Assembly: GCA_002102555.1 (NCBI GenBank)
Contig: MCFL01000171.1
Location: forward strand, 1 to 52,947
Length of the DNA stretch: 52,947 nt
Source: Catenaria anguillulae PL171
Taxonomy: Eukaryota; Blastocladiomycota; Blastocladiomycetes; Blastocladiales; Catenariaceae
Direction: 5' to 3'
In this document: positions 9,174-21,393 of the stretch, piece after piece
How the letters are laid out: each line of letters opens with the position of its first letter
Position numbering within the stretch: position 1 is the stretch's first letter
Position numbers and translations under genes: made by a program
The notes under the pieces: generated by a model
What the model was told of the DNA's origin: nothing
The model's input: the letters and a program-made list of their open reading frames with translations, nothing else
Databases searched by the model: none

Positions 9174-10370
9174 ACCGGACCATGGGTGCGAGAGGCAGTC
9201 GCGATGCTCACTGCCGCATACACCGTCGAATGATGTGATGGAGGGGAATGATTGGCTTCAGCGTACGTTTGGATGGATAAATACACGTCCTGCGTATATG
9301 TGTATGTTTGTACATTGAGGAGTGAGCTCGAGAGAGCAAAGACGAGTTGTCTATTTCGGTATGGGCCGGGATCCAATTGTGCGTCCAGGTCACCCCAAGG
9401 GCAAGACGAGGTTTATGAGCGATGGTACAATGCGCCTTCCCTGCGTCATGCCTACACCGCCCCATGGAGATGCAGCAAAAGCGGAACCTTGAAAGACAAA
9501 GCGCATGCATGCAGCTAAAGGAAACTGCCAGGGCCAGACAGCGACCAGGCACTATTCCACCTTGAACTCGGCTTTGCCGAATCGTTCAATCATGCCTGCC
9601 TGCCCAGCTGGTGTTTCCGCTCATTTTTCATTGAGGCGTACGAACAGCCAGGACCGTGTGGTTGCAAGAATGAAAACAGGGAGCACTAAGCCCATTTGCA
9701 CCTCGCCGATTTCCAGAGCGCTTCCCCACCGCTTCGTTACTTTGAGGTCGTCCCAGCCTCAAGGTGGCAAGTGCGAACAAATTAGTCTCACGACTCGGAC
9801 TCACATCGCGCGCGAGACACTCCAGCCAATTCGTCGCGGCCATTTTTAAACGGCATCAACGCTTGGCAAACTCATGAACTGCTGGTTGTCTTTCCATTGT
9901 TCAATCCATTGTACTTGCACTGCGATTGGCTGTCCAAAACTGGACGCAGAGTGATGGGTGGGCTCGCTTGGTTTGCAGCACAGGGGCAATCCCGCTTGTC
10001 TCTGCTGCATGTAATGAATTCCGACACCATTTTCTAGTGTACAATGGTTGTCCCGACCCACGTGGGGACAACTTTTCGTCTTCCTTGGAGTTATTGAGGT
10101 GAGTGCCGTGCTGGGGCCATCCTGATGTCAATGGGAATGGTAGGGAAGTTGACATCTCTGATTCTCTGGACAATTCGGGCTCTTTGGGAAAGCGACATGA
10201 GCGGTAGCTGACGAGGTGACAAACATATGCAAATGTCATTCACAAGTTGATTCGACTTTGCATTCCCACAAATGACAAACTGAACAGAAATCGCACACGC
10301 ATCCGTTACTAGTACCGACTTGCCAAACGGGCAAGCGTTGAAAGAAAAGACAACTCATAAAGAAGAGAAT
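9174..10370. other. intergenic, no supportable gene
   Basis: Several reading frames of 60-115 codons exist on both strands, but none shows a motif, a domain-like hydrophobic pattern or consistent splice signals. The right part should contain the 3' UTR of the minus-strand aminopeptidase that ends at 10371. Confidence 0.4.
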
Positions 10371-13300
10371 TTACGCCTGCACATTCTCCTTCAACCACTG
10401 AGCAACGGCGTCACGATCACGGTTCAACCACGCCGACTGTGCGGAAATCTTCTCGAGCGTCTGGCCGAGGGCACGATCAACGGCCTTGGTATCCTTGTCC
10501 TCGAAGAAGACCTTGACCTCGTTACCGAACTCGGCATCAGCCCAATCCGCGGCAATCGACACGCAGTGCGACAAGAGCGACAGCGACGACTTGAACTTTG
10601 ACTCGAGCGTGGCCCAGTTGTTTTGCACAAATTGCCAGGCCAAGACCCTGGCCTTGTGGTTGGCGGCCACGGACCGCAGCGGGTACATGAAATCTTGGTC
10701 GCGGACCTTGCCCGAGTTGAGCGTGTACTCGAGCAGCTCAGACGACAGCGCCAAATCGGGATGCCTGCCCAGGGCGGCCAGCGCAGCAAGTCGCTGGTCC
10801 GTGGCCAGAGTCTCATTCTCCCAAATGGCCTTGATCTGATCAAACTCGGCGCGCGACCCGGCTGCGGCGTGCTTGAGCACAATGTTGTACACTGCGCCGC
10901 GCAAGTTGGGGTGAATGGCGGCATCGTCGCCCTGGATGAAGCGCGCAAACCGCGTCTTTGCTTGCGCCACAACGTCCTTGTCCGAGTTCATGCCCGCAAC
11001 CGAAATGGCCAGGGTGCGCAAAAGCACATCGAGCTGGCCCTCGCCATCGTGGAACTCCCATCCGACCTTGCGCGCCGTCGGGGCAAAGATGGACCGCGCA
11101 AGCGCATTGAGCCGCTCCGTCACCTCCTCGGGCTCGGTCGTCCACACGGTCTTGAGGTGCGCAAGCTTTTCGGCAACAATGTTGAGGGCAATGTACTCGT
11201 CTTCCTTGTTGAAGTGCTTGAGCAACGTCAAGGCGTCCACCGTAGACGTGTATCCAGCCGCGGCAAGTGCAAACACGTCACCAACAAGGCCAACACGGTC
11301 CGACGTGTTGAGCACGCCCGAGCCCGATGAAATGGCCTCGCCGAGCTTTTCCAAGTCGGCGGGCGCGTACTTGACGCGGTAAAAGTTGGCTTGGTGGCGG
11401 TTGAGCTTGTACATGTCAATGGCCGAGCCTGCGGGACGAGCGGGCAGCTGGAACACGCCCTCGCGCGTCTTGAGGATGGTCGACTGAGCAGTGCGCTTGG
11501 TGGCCTCGTCGTCACCAGTGTACATGTTGAGCGGGCACCACCAAAGCGTCTCGTCTTCTTCGGCCTTGACGTCGCCCGTCGAGAGGAACCGTGCCTGCGA
11601 GACGTGGACCTTGTCGCCCTTGCGTTCGGCAGAAAGCACAGGGTAACCAATCTTGGACGTCCACAGCTACAAAGCAGAACACAATCGCCATGGCCGCGAG
11701 TCAAGCGAGTGAGCCGAAGGAAGAGTAGGGAGAAAACTGACGACGAGCGCATGTACGAACGTTCATGAAATCGTTGACATTGAGACCGGACGCCTCAGAG
11801 AGAGCGGTCCAAAGGTCGTTGGTCGAGGCATTGCCGTACTTGTGGCGCTGGATGTACTTGCGAATTCCGGCAAGGAATACTTCTTGCGACAACCACGACG
11901 ACAACATGCGAATGACGGAGGCACCCTTGGAGTAGGACTGGACAGCACACACACACACAAAAAAAAAAATATAGAGGTTAGCACATTCCCAAGGTCGCTG
12001 TGGCTCGTTGTTCGAGGCAGCAAGAACACAAGACGTACGATGGCGTCAAAAATTTGCGAAATCTCACGCGCCGACGAGACGGGAACCTGAATCGGGTGCG
12101 ACGAGCGCATACCGTCAAGGCCAAAAGCGCGGTTCATGTCGTTGGAGACAAACGACTACATAAAGGCAAAAACGGAGATCACCAAGAGTCAGTCGGGTGG
12201 CGGCCGTGAGTGGCCTGAATCACGATCTGCTGTTGGCCAGAGAGCAAGGATGAGTGGGCGTACAGTCCAAATGTTCCAGTCGGGGAACAAGGCATCGGTA
12301 GCGAGCCAGCCGACCCAGGTCTGTGTCGTGTGTGTACGTGAACAGATACGCATGGAAGAGCAGTCAGCGTGGATCCCTGGGGCTGAAGCAGAGAATGGGG
12401 TTGTACAAAGCGCCCCAAGAGGACGCAAATGCGTAAAAACCACTCCAGAGGCAATGAAACACGTACGGCAAAGCCCTCGTTAAGCCAAAGCTCATTCCAC
12501 CATTCCATCGTTACCTGGGTGCATGAGTTGGTGGGTTCAATCGATCGAGAGCCAAGTGAGGAAGTTGAATCGAGCAACACTGCGAAAGAACCACTTAATC
12601 TGTACCAGATTTCCAAACCACTCTGTTAAATGGTCAAAAAGGACGGATCCGAGTCAGCAGAGGTCGAAAAAGTGTTGAAAGAGAGTCATGGTGAACAGAA
12701 AAAAGAAAGAACGTACGATGGGCGAGCTCGTGGGCAACAACGTAAGCGACACCTTCCTTGGTCTTGGCTGACGACGTCTTCTCGTCGAAGAGCAAGTAAA
12801 TGGTACGGTCTGTGTCACGGTCATGAAATTGGTGAGCTTTTTGCTTGATCTTACGAACATGAAAGATAGCAGAGCGCACAAGTCACTAGGCCCCAGTTCT
12901 CCATGGCACTGCGTAGTTGCGAAACGACGACGTCGACAACAGATCGTGATTAGTTGGACCTCCGAACAAAGTGGAATGACCGCAAAAAACATACCCTGCC
13001 GAAAAGTCGGGAACGGCAATCATGTCCATCTTGGGAAGAGGGTACGGCTCGCCAAACACCTCCGAGAAGTACTCGAGCTATCATGGAAAGACAATTAGGA
13101 AAGCGTGTCAATGATTCGGAAAATGGCGATCGTCGTATCGAGACGGTATCGTACAATGCGAACGGCGCAACCGAGACCAAACTTGCCCTTGCCCGACTCG
13201 CCCTTGGTAGTGTACACGCGGACCGTGACGGGGTTGGGGAGGGCTTTGCACGAGGGCGACGTCTTGGACTCGATGTACTCGAGCTCACCGACGGCAAAGG

Positions 13301-14148
13301 CGAGAAGCTAATGGAGCAACGCAGGTCAGCGATCGACAAATGGACAACCTGATAGAGCAAAGCAAAGCAAGCGAACGTACATAGGTCGACATGATGGGAG
13401 TGCGGGCAAACTTGACGGACTTGTGCGTGGCCTTTGAAGCATGTGCCTCTTCCGACACCACATTCATGTTGGACAAGGCAGTCAATTCCTTGCGCACGTT
13501 GAGCGTCACATCGAACGTGGCCTTGAGGGCGGGCTCGTCCCAGCACGGGAATGCACGGCGCGCGTCGGTGGCCTCGAATTGCGTAACAACCATATGCCTG
13601 TGCGTGTCAGAGCAAGGACAGTGAGCGCCAGCGAGCGACAAGCGAAGCGACATACAGCGAAAAACGAAACGGCCATATACTTTTGCTTGCCCTCATTGTC
13701 CTTGTAACCCGACCGATAGAATCCGGCCATTTTGTCGTTGTGAATGCCCTTGAAGGTGATGGACAACGTGGCTTGGGCGCCAGCGGGCAGCTCTTCGGGG
13801 AAGGTAATGGTGGCCTGCTCCGTGTGCGAGTCATCAGTGATGGACGCGGCAAGCAGCGTCTTTTCGGCCTTGTTGTGCGAGAGCGAGATGCGCGCAGCGT
13901 GGAGCTCGAGTTCCTTGACGTTGACCTTGACGACAGATGTGGCCTCGACAATCTTGACGCTATCGAATGAGAAACGAAGGGAGCAGAAGCGTGAGACGAT
14001 CATCGCAGCAAGTCATGAAAAAACTGGGGGAAGCGCACTGGATGTCGACAGAGCCCTCAAAGGTGAACGACTCGAGGTCGGGCGTCAACTCAACGTTGTA
14101 GTGCGTGGGCACCACGTTGGTTGGAAGGATCTCGCGCTCTTCGGACAT
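10371..14148 (-). CDS. M1-family zinc aminopeptidase (puromycin-sensitive/Aap1 type), 13 exons
   Basis: Cytosolic metallo-aminopeptidase trimming N-terminal residues from peptides. Exons (minus): 14148-14039, 13959-13681, 13597-13381, 13307-13155, 13077-12995, 12908-12880, 12809-12717, 12622-12606, 12514-12467, 12320-12264, 12155-12039, 11937-11761, 11666-10371, giving 891 aa. The start [17 protein letters not shown] is typical of the family. Exopeptidase motif GAMEN is at 281-285, the zinc site HELAH at 317-321 and the third ligand E340 in LNEGFA, exactly 18 residues after H321. The C-terminal half (about 540-890) is the helical ERAP1_C-like domain and is a single exon. Exons 6 and 8 are only 29 and 17 nt yet encode core active-site sequence. 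Length fits yeast Aap1 and human NPEPPS. An upstream anchor exon may exist (14188-14553). Confidence 0.93.
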
Positions 14149-14187
14149 GGTAATAGCTGCCAGAATGTGCAAAGGACATGGGTTTGG

Positions 14188-14553
14188 TCAGTCATGAGAA
14201 CTTTTGTCGATACGTGGGTGCGAGAACGAGAGGGATAGGTCCCCACCACCATCCGATCGAGGTCCGGATGTGCGCAAGTAGGCCGGAATCAGGCGTGAGA
14301 TCCACGCCGGAGCGGCGGGTGAGGAGCTTTTCCAAGTGGCCCCAAGTCCAGGGTGGCCTGATCTGGAACGAGAGAACGTGGTCGACGCCACCCAAACTGC
14401 AACCACCGCGATGAGCACGGAAGCAATGGCTCCGATCCAAGCCAGAGGGCCCTTGTTGCGTTTGAGATTGATATCCCGAGCGGGGTGCGGGCGCAAGGTG
14501 GGTCGCGTGCTGTGCGAACTGTCGGTGCGATTTGGTTGTCGATGATTGGCCAT
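14188..14553 (-). CDS. 121-codon ORF with one membrane helix; possible alternative N-terminal exon of the aminopeptidase
   Basis: Starts at MANHRQ. After about 35 basic, polar residues comes a clear membrane segment (WIGAIASVLIAVVAVWVA), then a Ser/Pro/Gly-rich stalk. Read alone it stops at 14188. A 57-bp intron (14213-14157) with donor GTATCG, a CTGAC branch-like sequence and acceptor GGCAG would join its codon 113 (first base C) to CT ATT ACC ATG, in frame with the aminopeptidase start. The product would be a roughly 1007-residue type II membrane aminopeptidase, an arrangement known for other M1 enzymes. It could equally be an independent small membrane protein or an untranslated leader. 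Whether it is expressed cannot be told from the sequence. Confidence 0.4.
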   Translation of the reverse strand: MANHRQPNRTDSSHSTRPTLRPHPARDINLKRNKGPLAWIGAIASVLIAVVAVWVASTTFSRSRSGHPGLGATWKSSSPAAPAWISRLIPAYLRTSGPRSDGGGDLSLSFSHPRIDKSSHD

Positions 14554-15078
14554 GGTGCGTTCTGCGAGTCGGTTGGGTACCGGCTTCGATGAGGCCATAA
14601 GTTCCGGGAGAGCGGCGCTTGCTGGCGACCACGCGCAGGCAGAGGGCAAGGCCGATCGCTGAGTGCCAAGTCGCCGGGTTGGAGAGGGGTGTACGTGATG
14701 GGGCAAGGCATGGGGGCGACGGCATGGCCAACAAGGTGACGTACATGGATTGGTTGGTTGGGCAGGAATGGCGGCGGGACGTGGAAAGCTCGTTCGATGT
14801 GTTCCAATACGATATCAAAGCGGGCTCTCGCAAAGAGGGAAAGCTGCAGTGTGTCTCGCGGCTGACTGGCAGTGTGGGCAAGAGATGTCACGCATTGATG
14901 AAGACACCCAACAAAAAACGACGCCCGGTTGAAACGCCGAAGCTTCGACCGATTTCCGTGTCGTTTCTCAAAGGCTGACTTGATTTTCGCAACTCATCCC
15001 TCCCTCATAACCTTTTCAGAGGAAAGAGCAGAAGCATATGGTGAATAAAAAAATCCAACAACAGAAGCACAGTCAACT
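14554..15078. other. intergenic between aminopeptidase and seven-helix protein
   Basis: About 0.5 kb with short frames on both strands and no recognisable protein. It should hold the aminopeptidase promoter on its left and the 3' UTR of the gene ending at 15079 on its right. Confidence 0.35.
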
Positions 15079-16380
15079 TCACCTGCCTGATTGCGCCACC
15101 TCCATGTCCCGACTCCTGAGAACCCTCGCCGCCGTCACCGCTGACTTCTCTCCAATCTCTTTGTTGTCCAATCTTTCACCATTGCCATTCCCACCCAACA
15201 CCGTCGCCCGCCCAGGGCTCATGGGACTCACACTGTGCACCAGCGCAAAGTCAGCCCGCTCAATCCCACTCCCAACGGTATCGTCCTCGCACTTGCAAAA
15301 CTGCGACTCAATCAGCACAAAAAAGGCAAGCACTAGCCCCAACACGGGCACCCATGTCACAAAGCTGAACATGAACATGATGCTTCCGACTAGCAGTGAG
15401 CAAGACACCCATCCGATAATGTACAGAAGCGTCAGCAGCCGGTATGTCCATCGCATGGACTCAATAGCTGCATTCGCATGCAACGACGCGCCGCCGTCTT
15501 GTCGCGTGTGTGGGAGCAGCGGGCGGTCCATCGGAATCGGACTGGCGCACGGGCTACAGCTTGGGCTCGTGGCCACTGGGGCTACTGTGGTCGAGGGTGA
15601 AGTTGCCAGAATTTGGAGGGATGCCCGGAAACGAGCCAAGAGGGCCGGCGCGCACAGTGCGCCAAATGCCGACAAGTAGCTTGCGATGGTCAAAGTGACG
15701 GGAACAATGGGAAACGTGGAGTAGAAAAAGAGGGCCCATGGAGGAATAGTCCATGATTTCCACTCGAGTGTAGCCGTTGGACGCGCTGCTTGCACGTCCA
15801 AGGATCGCAGAGTAATGAGAATGGCCAGAATTGTGGCTATCGGCCCGAGAAACATGGCTGCCTTGCCCAGGAATCGGTACCACCACAAGAATGACCAGGG
15901 CTGTTTGATGAGAGCCGTCGCCAAACTGGCTTCTCCTTGATTGTGCGATATGTGGGCGAGTGCCCGAATGCGCCAGAGCGCGCACCAGCTGATTAGGGTA
16001 AAGCAACACGTGTACGCGCTGACCGCTGTGTAGGAATATCCAGGGTAATGTGAAACCCATCGACTTTTTGTTGTCGATTTGTAAGCAAATGTTACATCGA
16101 TTCCAGCCTGGACCGTTGCCAAAGTGCACAGCAACAACAGCATTAGAGAGCGTGGGTCGGCATATGTGTGGCGGACCGCAATCGTGACGAAATGCGATGC
16201 ACTTCTCGTCGGCGCCAATGACCATGATCTCCTGGCGGCAGTGGCAGACTCGAACAGGCGCAGGCCAAGCACAACGACGTTGACTATGAGTGCGATGGTG
16301 GCAAATGACTTGCCAACGGGCAGTTCAGATGAAGGCAGCTCGAATCCATGCTGAGGGTTAAACATTTTTGTGAAGGACAT
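15079..16380 (-). CDS. unidentified seven-transmembrane protein, 433 aa, intronless
   Basis: I do not recognise the family. The protein starts with a soluble stretch of about 24 residues. Hydrophobic segments lie near 25-43, 78-100, 117-144, 170-192, 212-250, 311-336 and 339-360, giving seven likely membrane helices. A Ser/Pro/Cys-rich loop sits between helices 5 and 6, and a polar C-terminal tail of about 70 residues follows. Seven helices with a long third inner loop resemble a receptor, but I see no DRY, NPxxY or retinal lysine motif and no clear similarity to the two receptors at 24.8-27.6 kb. The start ATG lies 276 bp from the divergent CSE1 start, so the two may share a promoter region. 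Confidence 0.7.
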   Translation of the reverse strand: MSFTKMFNPQHGFELPSSELPVGKSFATIALIVNVVVLGLRLFESATAARRSWSLAPTRSASHFVTIAVRHTYADPRSLMLLLLCTLATVQAGIDVTFAYKSTTKSRWVSHYPGYSYTAVSAYTCCFTLISWCALWRIRALAHISHNQGEASLATALIKQPWSFLWWYRFLGKAAMFLGPIATILAILITLRSLDVQAARPTATLEWKSWTIPPWALFFYSTFPIVPVTLTIASYLSAFGALCAPALLARFRASLQILATSPSTTVAPVATSPSCSPCASPIPMDRPLLPHTRQDGGASLHANAAIESMRWTYRLLTLLYIIGWVSCSLLVGSIMFMFSFVTWVPVLGLVLAFFVLIESQFCKCEDDTVGSGIERADFALVHSVSPMSPGRATVLGGNGNGERLDNKEIGEKSAVTAARVLRSRDMEVAQSGR

Positions 16381-16656
16381 GAAGGTTTGGTGTTTGGGTC
16401 ACCGAGTCTGCTCATTGCATTGCCGTGCCTCGACTTGACGCGTTTCAAGTTGACAGCTACACCATGTTCGATCGGCGGCCCGTCAGGGAACAGCACACGT
16501 GCAGATCACGCTGCTTCAGATCGGCCGTCGTTGATCGTTTCGTCTCGACTCTGCTTACCCGCGAGCAAAATCCATGCTCTTCGTGTCTGCTCCATGAATG
16601 AATGTAGCACCAATCCATTGATGCAGTGACCCGTCGACAATCACATTAGCAGTGCC

Positions 16657-19600
16657 ATGACCGACTCCAGTCTTGCCGACCCGCGCCTGGTCGAGATTGC
16701 CTCGATCCTGCAGCGCACCCTGGATCCCAATCTTCAGCGTGCTGGTGCGTCTCGGCCTTCTGTCTCAAGCAAACTTCTGCGTGGAGCCTGACCGCGATTG
16801 TGTTGTGCACTTTGCCGATTGTGTAGCCACCCAGGAGCTGCACGACCGGGAAACCGTGCCCGAGTTCCCGCAACTCCTGCTACAAATCATTGCCGCTCCG
16901 ACCGTGGAGTACACGTTCCGGTTTGCCGCCGTTGTGTTTTTCAAGAACCTTGTCAAGCGCAACTGGGAGATTGTCGAGGGTGAGCAGCAGAAGATCTCTT
17001 TGGCGGATCGCGCCGCTGTCAAGGCCGCCATTGTCGACATCATGATTGCCGTCCCCACACAGTTGCAATTGCAATTGTCCGAGGCCGTGGGTATTATTGC
17101 GTCGTTTGATTTCCCAGCAAACTGGATGGAGCTGATCGATGTATGTTTTGTGCTTGGACTTGGTTTTGCTTTTCTCAAGCGTGTGTTGTCCGAAATGCTG
17201 ACACTCGTGCGATGAGGATCCGTAGCAACTCGTCAACAAGCTCTCGCCCGAAAACTATGTCATCAACAACGGTGTGCTCCAAACCGCTCACCCAATCTTC
17301 AAGCGGTACGTGTTTGATCTTTCCGACCCATTTTGTCTCCCGTGAATCTGCGCTCATTTGTGATTCTGGATTCCGCACAGGTGGCGCTCAAAGTACCGTA
17401 CCGACGACCTCTTCAGCGAAATCAACTTTACCATCGATCGCTTCTGCCCTGCGTACCTTGCCATCTTCCAAGAAACCGACTCGCGGCTTACTGCGGCCAT
17501 CGCGTCTGGCGATGCGGCCAATGCCAAGCTTTATATGCAAACCATGCTTCTCATGGCCAAAATCTACTACTCGTTCATCATCCAAGATTTGCCCGACTTT
17601 TTCGACCAACATCAATCGATCCACTGGCCCGTCTTCATCAAGTACCTGCAGCCAAACCTTTCGCCGCTGCTTGACTCGGATTCGGACGAGGACCCTTCGG
17701 ACCTCGACAAGATGCAAACGGTCGTGTGCGAGATCGCCAATGTGTTTTGCGACAAGTACACCGAAGACTGGAAGTACATGGGCGAAGTTGTGCAAGCCAC
17801 CTGGGTGCTGCTCACAAAGACGTCGACCGCACGCAAGCACGACATTCTCGTATCGCGCGCCATGGCGCTGCTCACGACCGTTGTGCGTCGTCCCGCGCAT
17901 CGTGCCAACTTTGAGGCGCAGGACACACTGGCGGCCATTGTGCAACAGATTGTGGTGCCCAACTTGACGTTGCGCGAGTCGGATGAGGATATGTTTGAGG
18001 ACGAGCCGTTTGACTTTGTGCGTGCGGATTTGGAAGGGTCGGATGCAGATACGCGCAGGCGGTCGGCCGCAGATTTGGTCAAGGGTCTGTTGGATCAGTT
18101 CAAGGTGCCCGTGCGCACGCTTTGTGTGCAGTGGATTGATTCCATTATGGCGCAGTCGGCAAAGGCGGGCAGTGCAAAGGAGGCGACACGTGCAAAGGAC
18201 GCGGCCGTAGCGTTGTTCATGGCCGTGGCCACAAAGTCGCAATTGTCGTCGACAGGTGTGAGTGCGACTGATTTGGATGCCGTCGATTTCTTTGTCAAGC
18301 ACTTGCTGGCTGATTTGCAAACCGAGCAGGGGCTGTTGACTGTGGCCGCTCTCAAGTACGTGCACATGTTCCGCCAACAACTGACCAAGCAGCAGCACAT
18401 GGAGGCCATGCCTCTGATTGCTCGGCATTTGACGTCGCCCTCCAACGCCGTGCTTACCTGGGCCGCTGTTGTGCTCGATGTGCAACTCACGCAAATCTTC
18501 AAGCCCGCTGCCGGTGAAGTCGCTGCATCCACCCTGGCTGAAATTGCCAAGCATTTGGGCGCGGTCATCATGCGCGAATCCACGGCACAGCTCGTCCAAG
18601 AACACGACCGCGTCCTGCGTACGCTGTTGCGGTGCCTGCAGCACGGATACGGCGATGTGCAGGCTGTCATGACGGTTGTCATGCACGGTCTCAACTTGGC
18701 CGTGACCAACCCGGCCAACCCGAAATTCCACCACAATGCATTCGAGTGTATCTCGATGCTTATTCGCCAAGTGTGCTCTGGCGGCCCGCGCACGCCCGCC
18801 AACCCCGCCGCCGTGTCGCAATTCGAATCATTCCTACTCCCCGTGTTCCAGCCACTCATCACCAACGATGTGGAGGAGTTTATGCCGTATGCGTTCCAGA
18901 TCCTCGCGCAAACACTCTCCTACCATGCGCCCGGCGCAGGCTTGCCTGAGGCCTATGAGACGCTGCTGTCGATGCTGCTCATGCCCAAGCTGTGGGATGC
19001 CCAGGGTAGCGTGCCCGCGCTTGTCGGTTTGGTTCAACAGTATTTGTCAAAGGCGGCTGCTCAGCTCGTCCAGCGGAACCAGCTCCAGCCCATTCTCGGT
19101 ATTTTCCAAAAGCTGCTCTCGTCGCGTGCAACAGACGCATTCGCCTTTGACTTGCTGCAAGCCATTGTGTTCCACGTTGACGCATCGGCTATGTCTGCGT
19201 TCCGCAAACCGCTCTTTACCATGCTGCTGACGCGCTTGTCTGCGCCCGGCTCGCCCGCCAACAAGCTCAAGTTTTCGCTGGCGTTCACGCAATTCCTGGG
19301 CTTTTACTTTGCGTGCGCACAACCGTCGCCCGATGTCGTGATTGATGCATTTAATCAAGTGCAACCGGGCGTGTTTACGCAAATCATGACCCATGTCGTG
19401 TACAAGAACATGTCGCACATGCTCGGGCGCATTCCGCGCCGCATCGTGTGCATTGGCTTGACCCGAATGCTTGCCGAATCGTCGCAGGTGCCCGCCGATC
19501 TTGTGCAGCCTTCGCTTGTGGAAATCATTCGATTTGCGGCGCATTTGCAAGCCGATGTGAACAAGTCGGGCGCGTCGGCCATTGAGGCGGGTGCAGAGGT

Positions 19601-19844
19601 CGACATGCAAGAGGCGGATTTGGACGAGTTGGCGTACAAGGCTGGGTATTCCAAGTTGGCGGCGGCTGGCGAGAAGGCCTTGGATCCGGTGCCACAGTTG
19701 GCGGGCGTGAGCGGTGGCAAGTACTTGATGACGCGGTGGGCAGAGGTTGCGGCAAAGTATCCGCAGCAGGCGGCAGCCGTCCAGGCAACCCATGCCAGCG
19801 ATATGGAGGTGTTGAAGCAGGCCGTTGAGCAGGGGTTGGCTTGA
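16657..19844 (+). CDS. CSE1: exportin-2, importin-alpha re-exporter
   Basis: Karyopherin of the importin-beta superfamily that returns importin-alpha to the cytoplasm together with Ran-GTP. Exons: 16657-16744, 16827-17140, 17226-17305 and 17381-19844, joined to 981 aa (human CAS 971, yeast Cse1 960). An importin-beta N-terminal domain covers about 28-105, with the characteristic FKNLVKRNW and an EGEQQKISLADR stretch. The CSE1-like segment GVLQTAHPIFKRWR...YRTDDLF follows across the third intron. An acidic loop SDSDEDPSD is placed as in other CAS proteins, and the rest is HEAT-type helical repeats. All introns lie in the first quarter. It is very likely essential. Start context and family-typical N-terminus support the first ATG. 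Confidence 0.93.
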
Positions 19845-20228
19845 GCGGTTTTGTGTTTTTGCTTTGACATTGTCGGATATCATGGTTTAGCGTTTTCCCA
19901 TTCATCGCATCTCTTGTTTTCCAATACACATTATTCAAGTTGTGCACAGCCTTCCAAGTTCAATTTCAGCATGGCACTGCAGTGTGCCTTTTCTCAATCA
20001 TCATCTTCATTCGTTAGCAATTTTTTTCACTGTCACCCTCATCGGTACGTCAACTGGCGTGCAAAAAAGTGCCGGATCGAAGGCCATTGGCCATCCATGC
20101 CACTTCTGTGCATGCCGTCCATCTGAGGCAGCGCCACCGACAAGTTATTCATACAAAATACACAACAAAGGCAGACGCCGCTATTGACAAATTTATCGCA
20201 ACCCCCGTCATCTGCACCATGGACCACC
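19845..20228. other. intergenic after CSE1
   Basis: Contains the CSE1 3' UTR. No gene-like frame is visible. Confidence 0.4.
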
Positions 20229-21190
20229 ATGGACCCCGCCAACGTCCACGCGGCCAACCCCAGCGCCATCGCCGACCTCAACGCCCACCCATGTGGCCTC
20301 TTGAATCCGGAAAATGGAAAATGGTCTCTGCTGCTGTAGCCCGACTGCCGCGCGCGACGCCATCCCTGCAAGTCAGCCCAACCCACAACGCCAAGCCAAG
20401 CCGGAGACGGCCAAGCTCTTTGGTGAGTATGTTCACCCTGGATTATACTGAATTGACGGCGTTCACTTGACTGACGGCATTGCTTTCATGTCTAGTTTTC
20501 CTTGCATCCTGCCTCAATGAGGAAGAGTTCTCCTACAACCCACGGCAGTCTGCCACCCGTCGGCCCTCGATCGTCCGCCCGCCGGTCCCGGTCCTCGTCC
20601 AACTTTGGCGTTTCGCTCTTTGCACCGACCAGCTGAACAAGCACTTGACGAATAAGGACATGATCCCGCTCAAGTTTGACTTGCCCACTATCAAGTCTGG
20701 CGCCACAATGCACCTATCAAGTCGGGGCCAACCCTCACACCCACCGGCAGTTGCATCCATGGCCCACGCCGCTGCGTCGAAACTCAAAAACAAGTCGCAC
20801 GCAAACACGATTAGCAAGTCACCGGGCCCATCCATTGCCGCTGCCGCTGCCGCCTGGGCAATCAAGTCTGTCCGCTTCCATGCTCAACCAATCACCTCCG
20901 TCCAGCCCAGGCGCCGTACCAGGTGCTACACCGATTCTCAAGTCCAAGTCAAGAGCAGACGTTACTACCGCGACTTACACAAACTGAGGCTGCATCAACA
21001 TCCTGGACTCGATGCGTTCCGGATAGGATACGGGATGCAAGCTCGCCATGCGCGGGCAACCATCCTCCTTCGCCGCATCGGCACCAACTTTTTCGGATGG
21101 GCACAAGGAGGAGCCGGCATTTCGCCCTCATTTCCTGCTGTGCCAAACAAGGGCGACCGATTGATTCCCGCGCCATGTTATTACTACATA
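20229..21190 (+). pseudogene. degraded gene with a truncated C48 peptidase fragment
   Basis: No intact model can be built. A frame opening at 20229 (MDPANVHAANP) stops within 40 codons. A plausible intron (GTGAGT near 20421 to CATGTCTAG near 20495) leads into Ser/Pro/Arg-rich sequence broken by stops and frame changes. At about 20993-21146 the DNA is a close copy of 21842-21988 in the next gene, covering the segment from ILDSMRSG through GWAQ.GAGISPSFP. After the encoded SG an insertion changes GGATATTGGG to GGATAGGATACGGG, giving a stop and a frameshift, and the part with catalytic Gln and Cys is lost. This is a dead tandem duplicate. The direction of duplication is not known. Confidence 0.7.
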
Positions 21191-21393
21191 CTTACAATGC
21201 AGTGTTGTGACGCGAAGCCCATCATCAGTCGGGCAAGGGAACGGGATATATGTACGTTTTCGTGAGACATCGCGAGACACGTTTGCTAACACTCGTGTGT
21301 CTGTTCATCCATCAACGGACAGGCACGAAATGATCCCCCCCCCCGTCCAAACGAACCCAACCGTATCAACAAGCACAAAAACTCAAAGCAACC

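Noticed and set aside
17388-18821. 477-codon minus-strand frame
   Set aside because: Lies wholly antisense to the well-supported CSE1 exon 4; composition (His/Arg-rich) is typical of a shadow frame.
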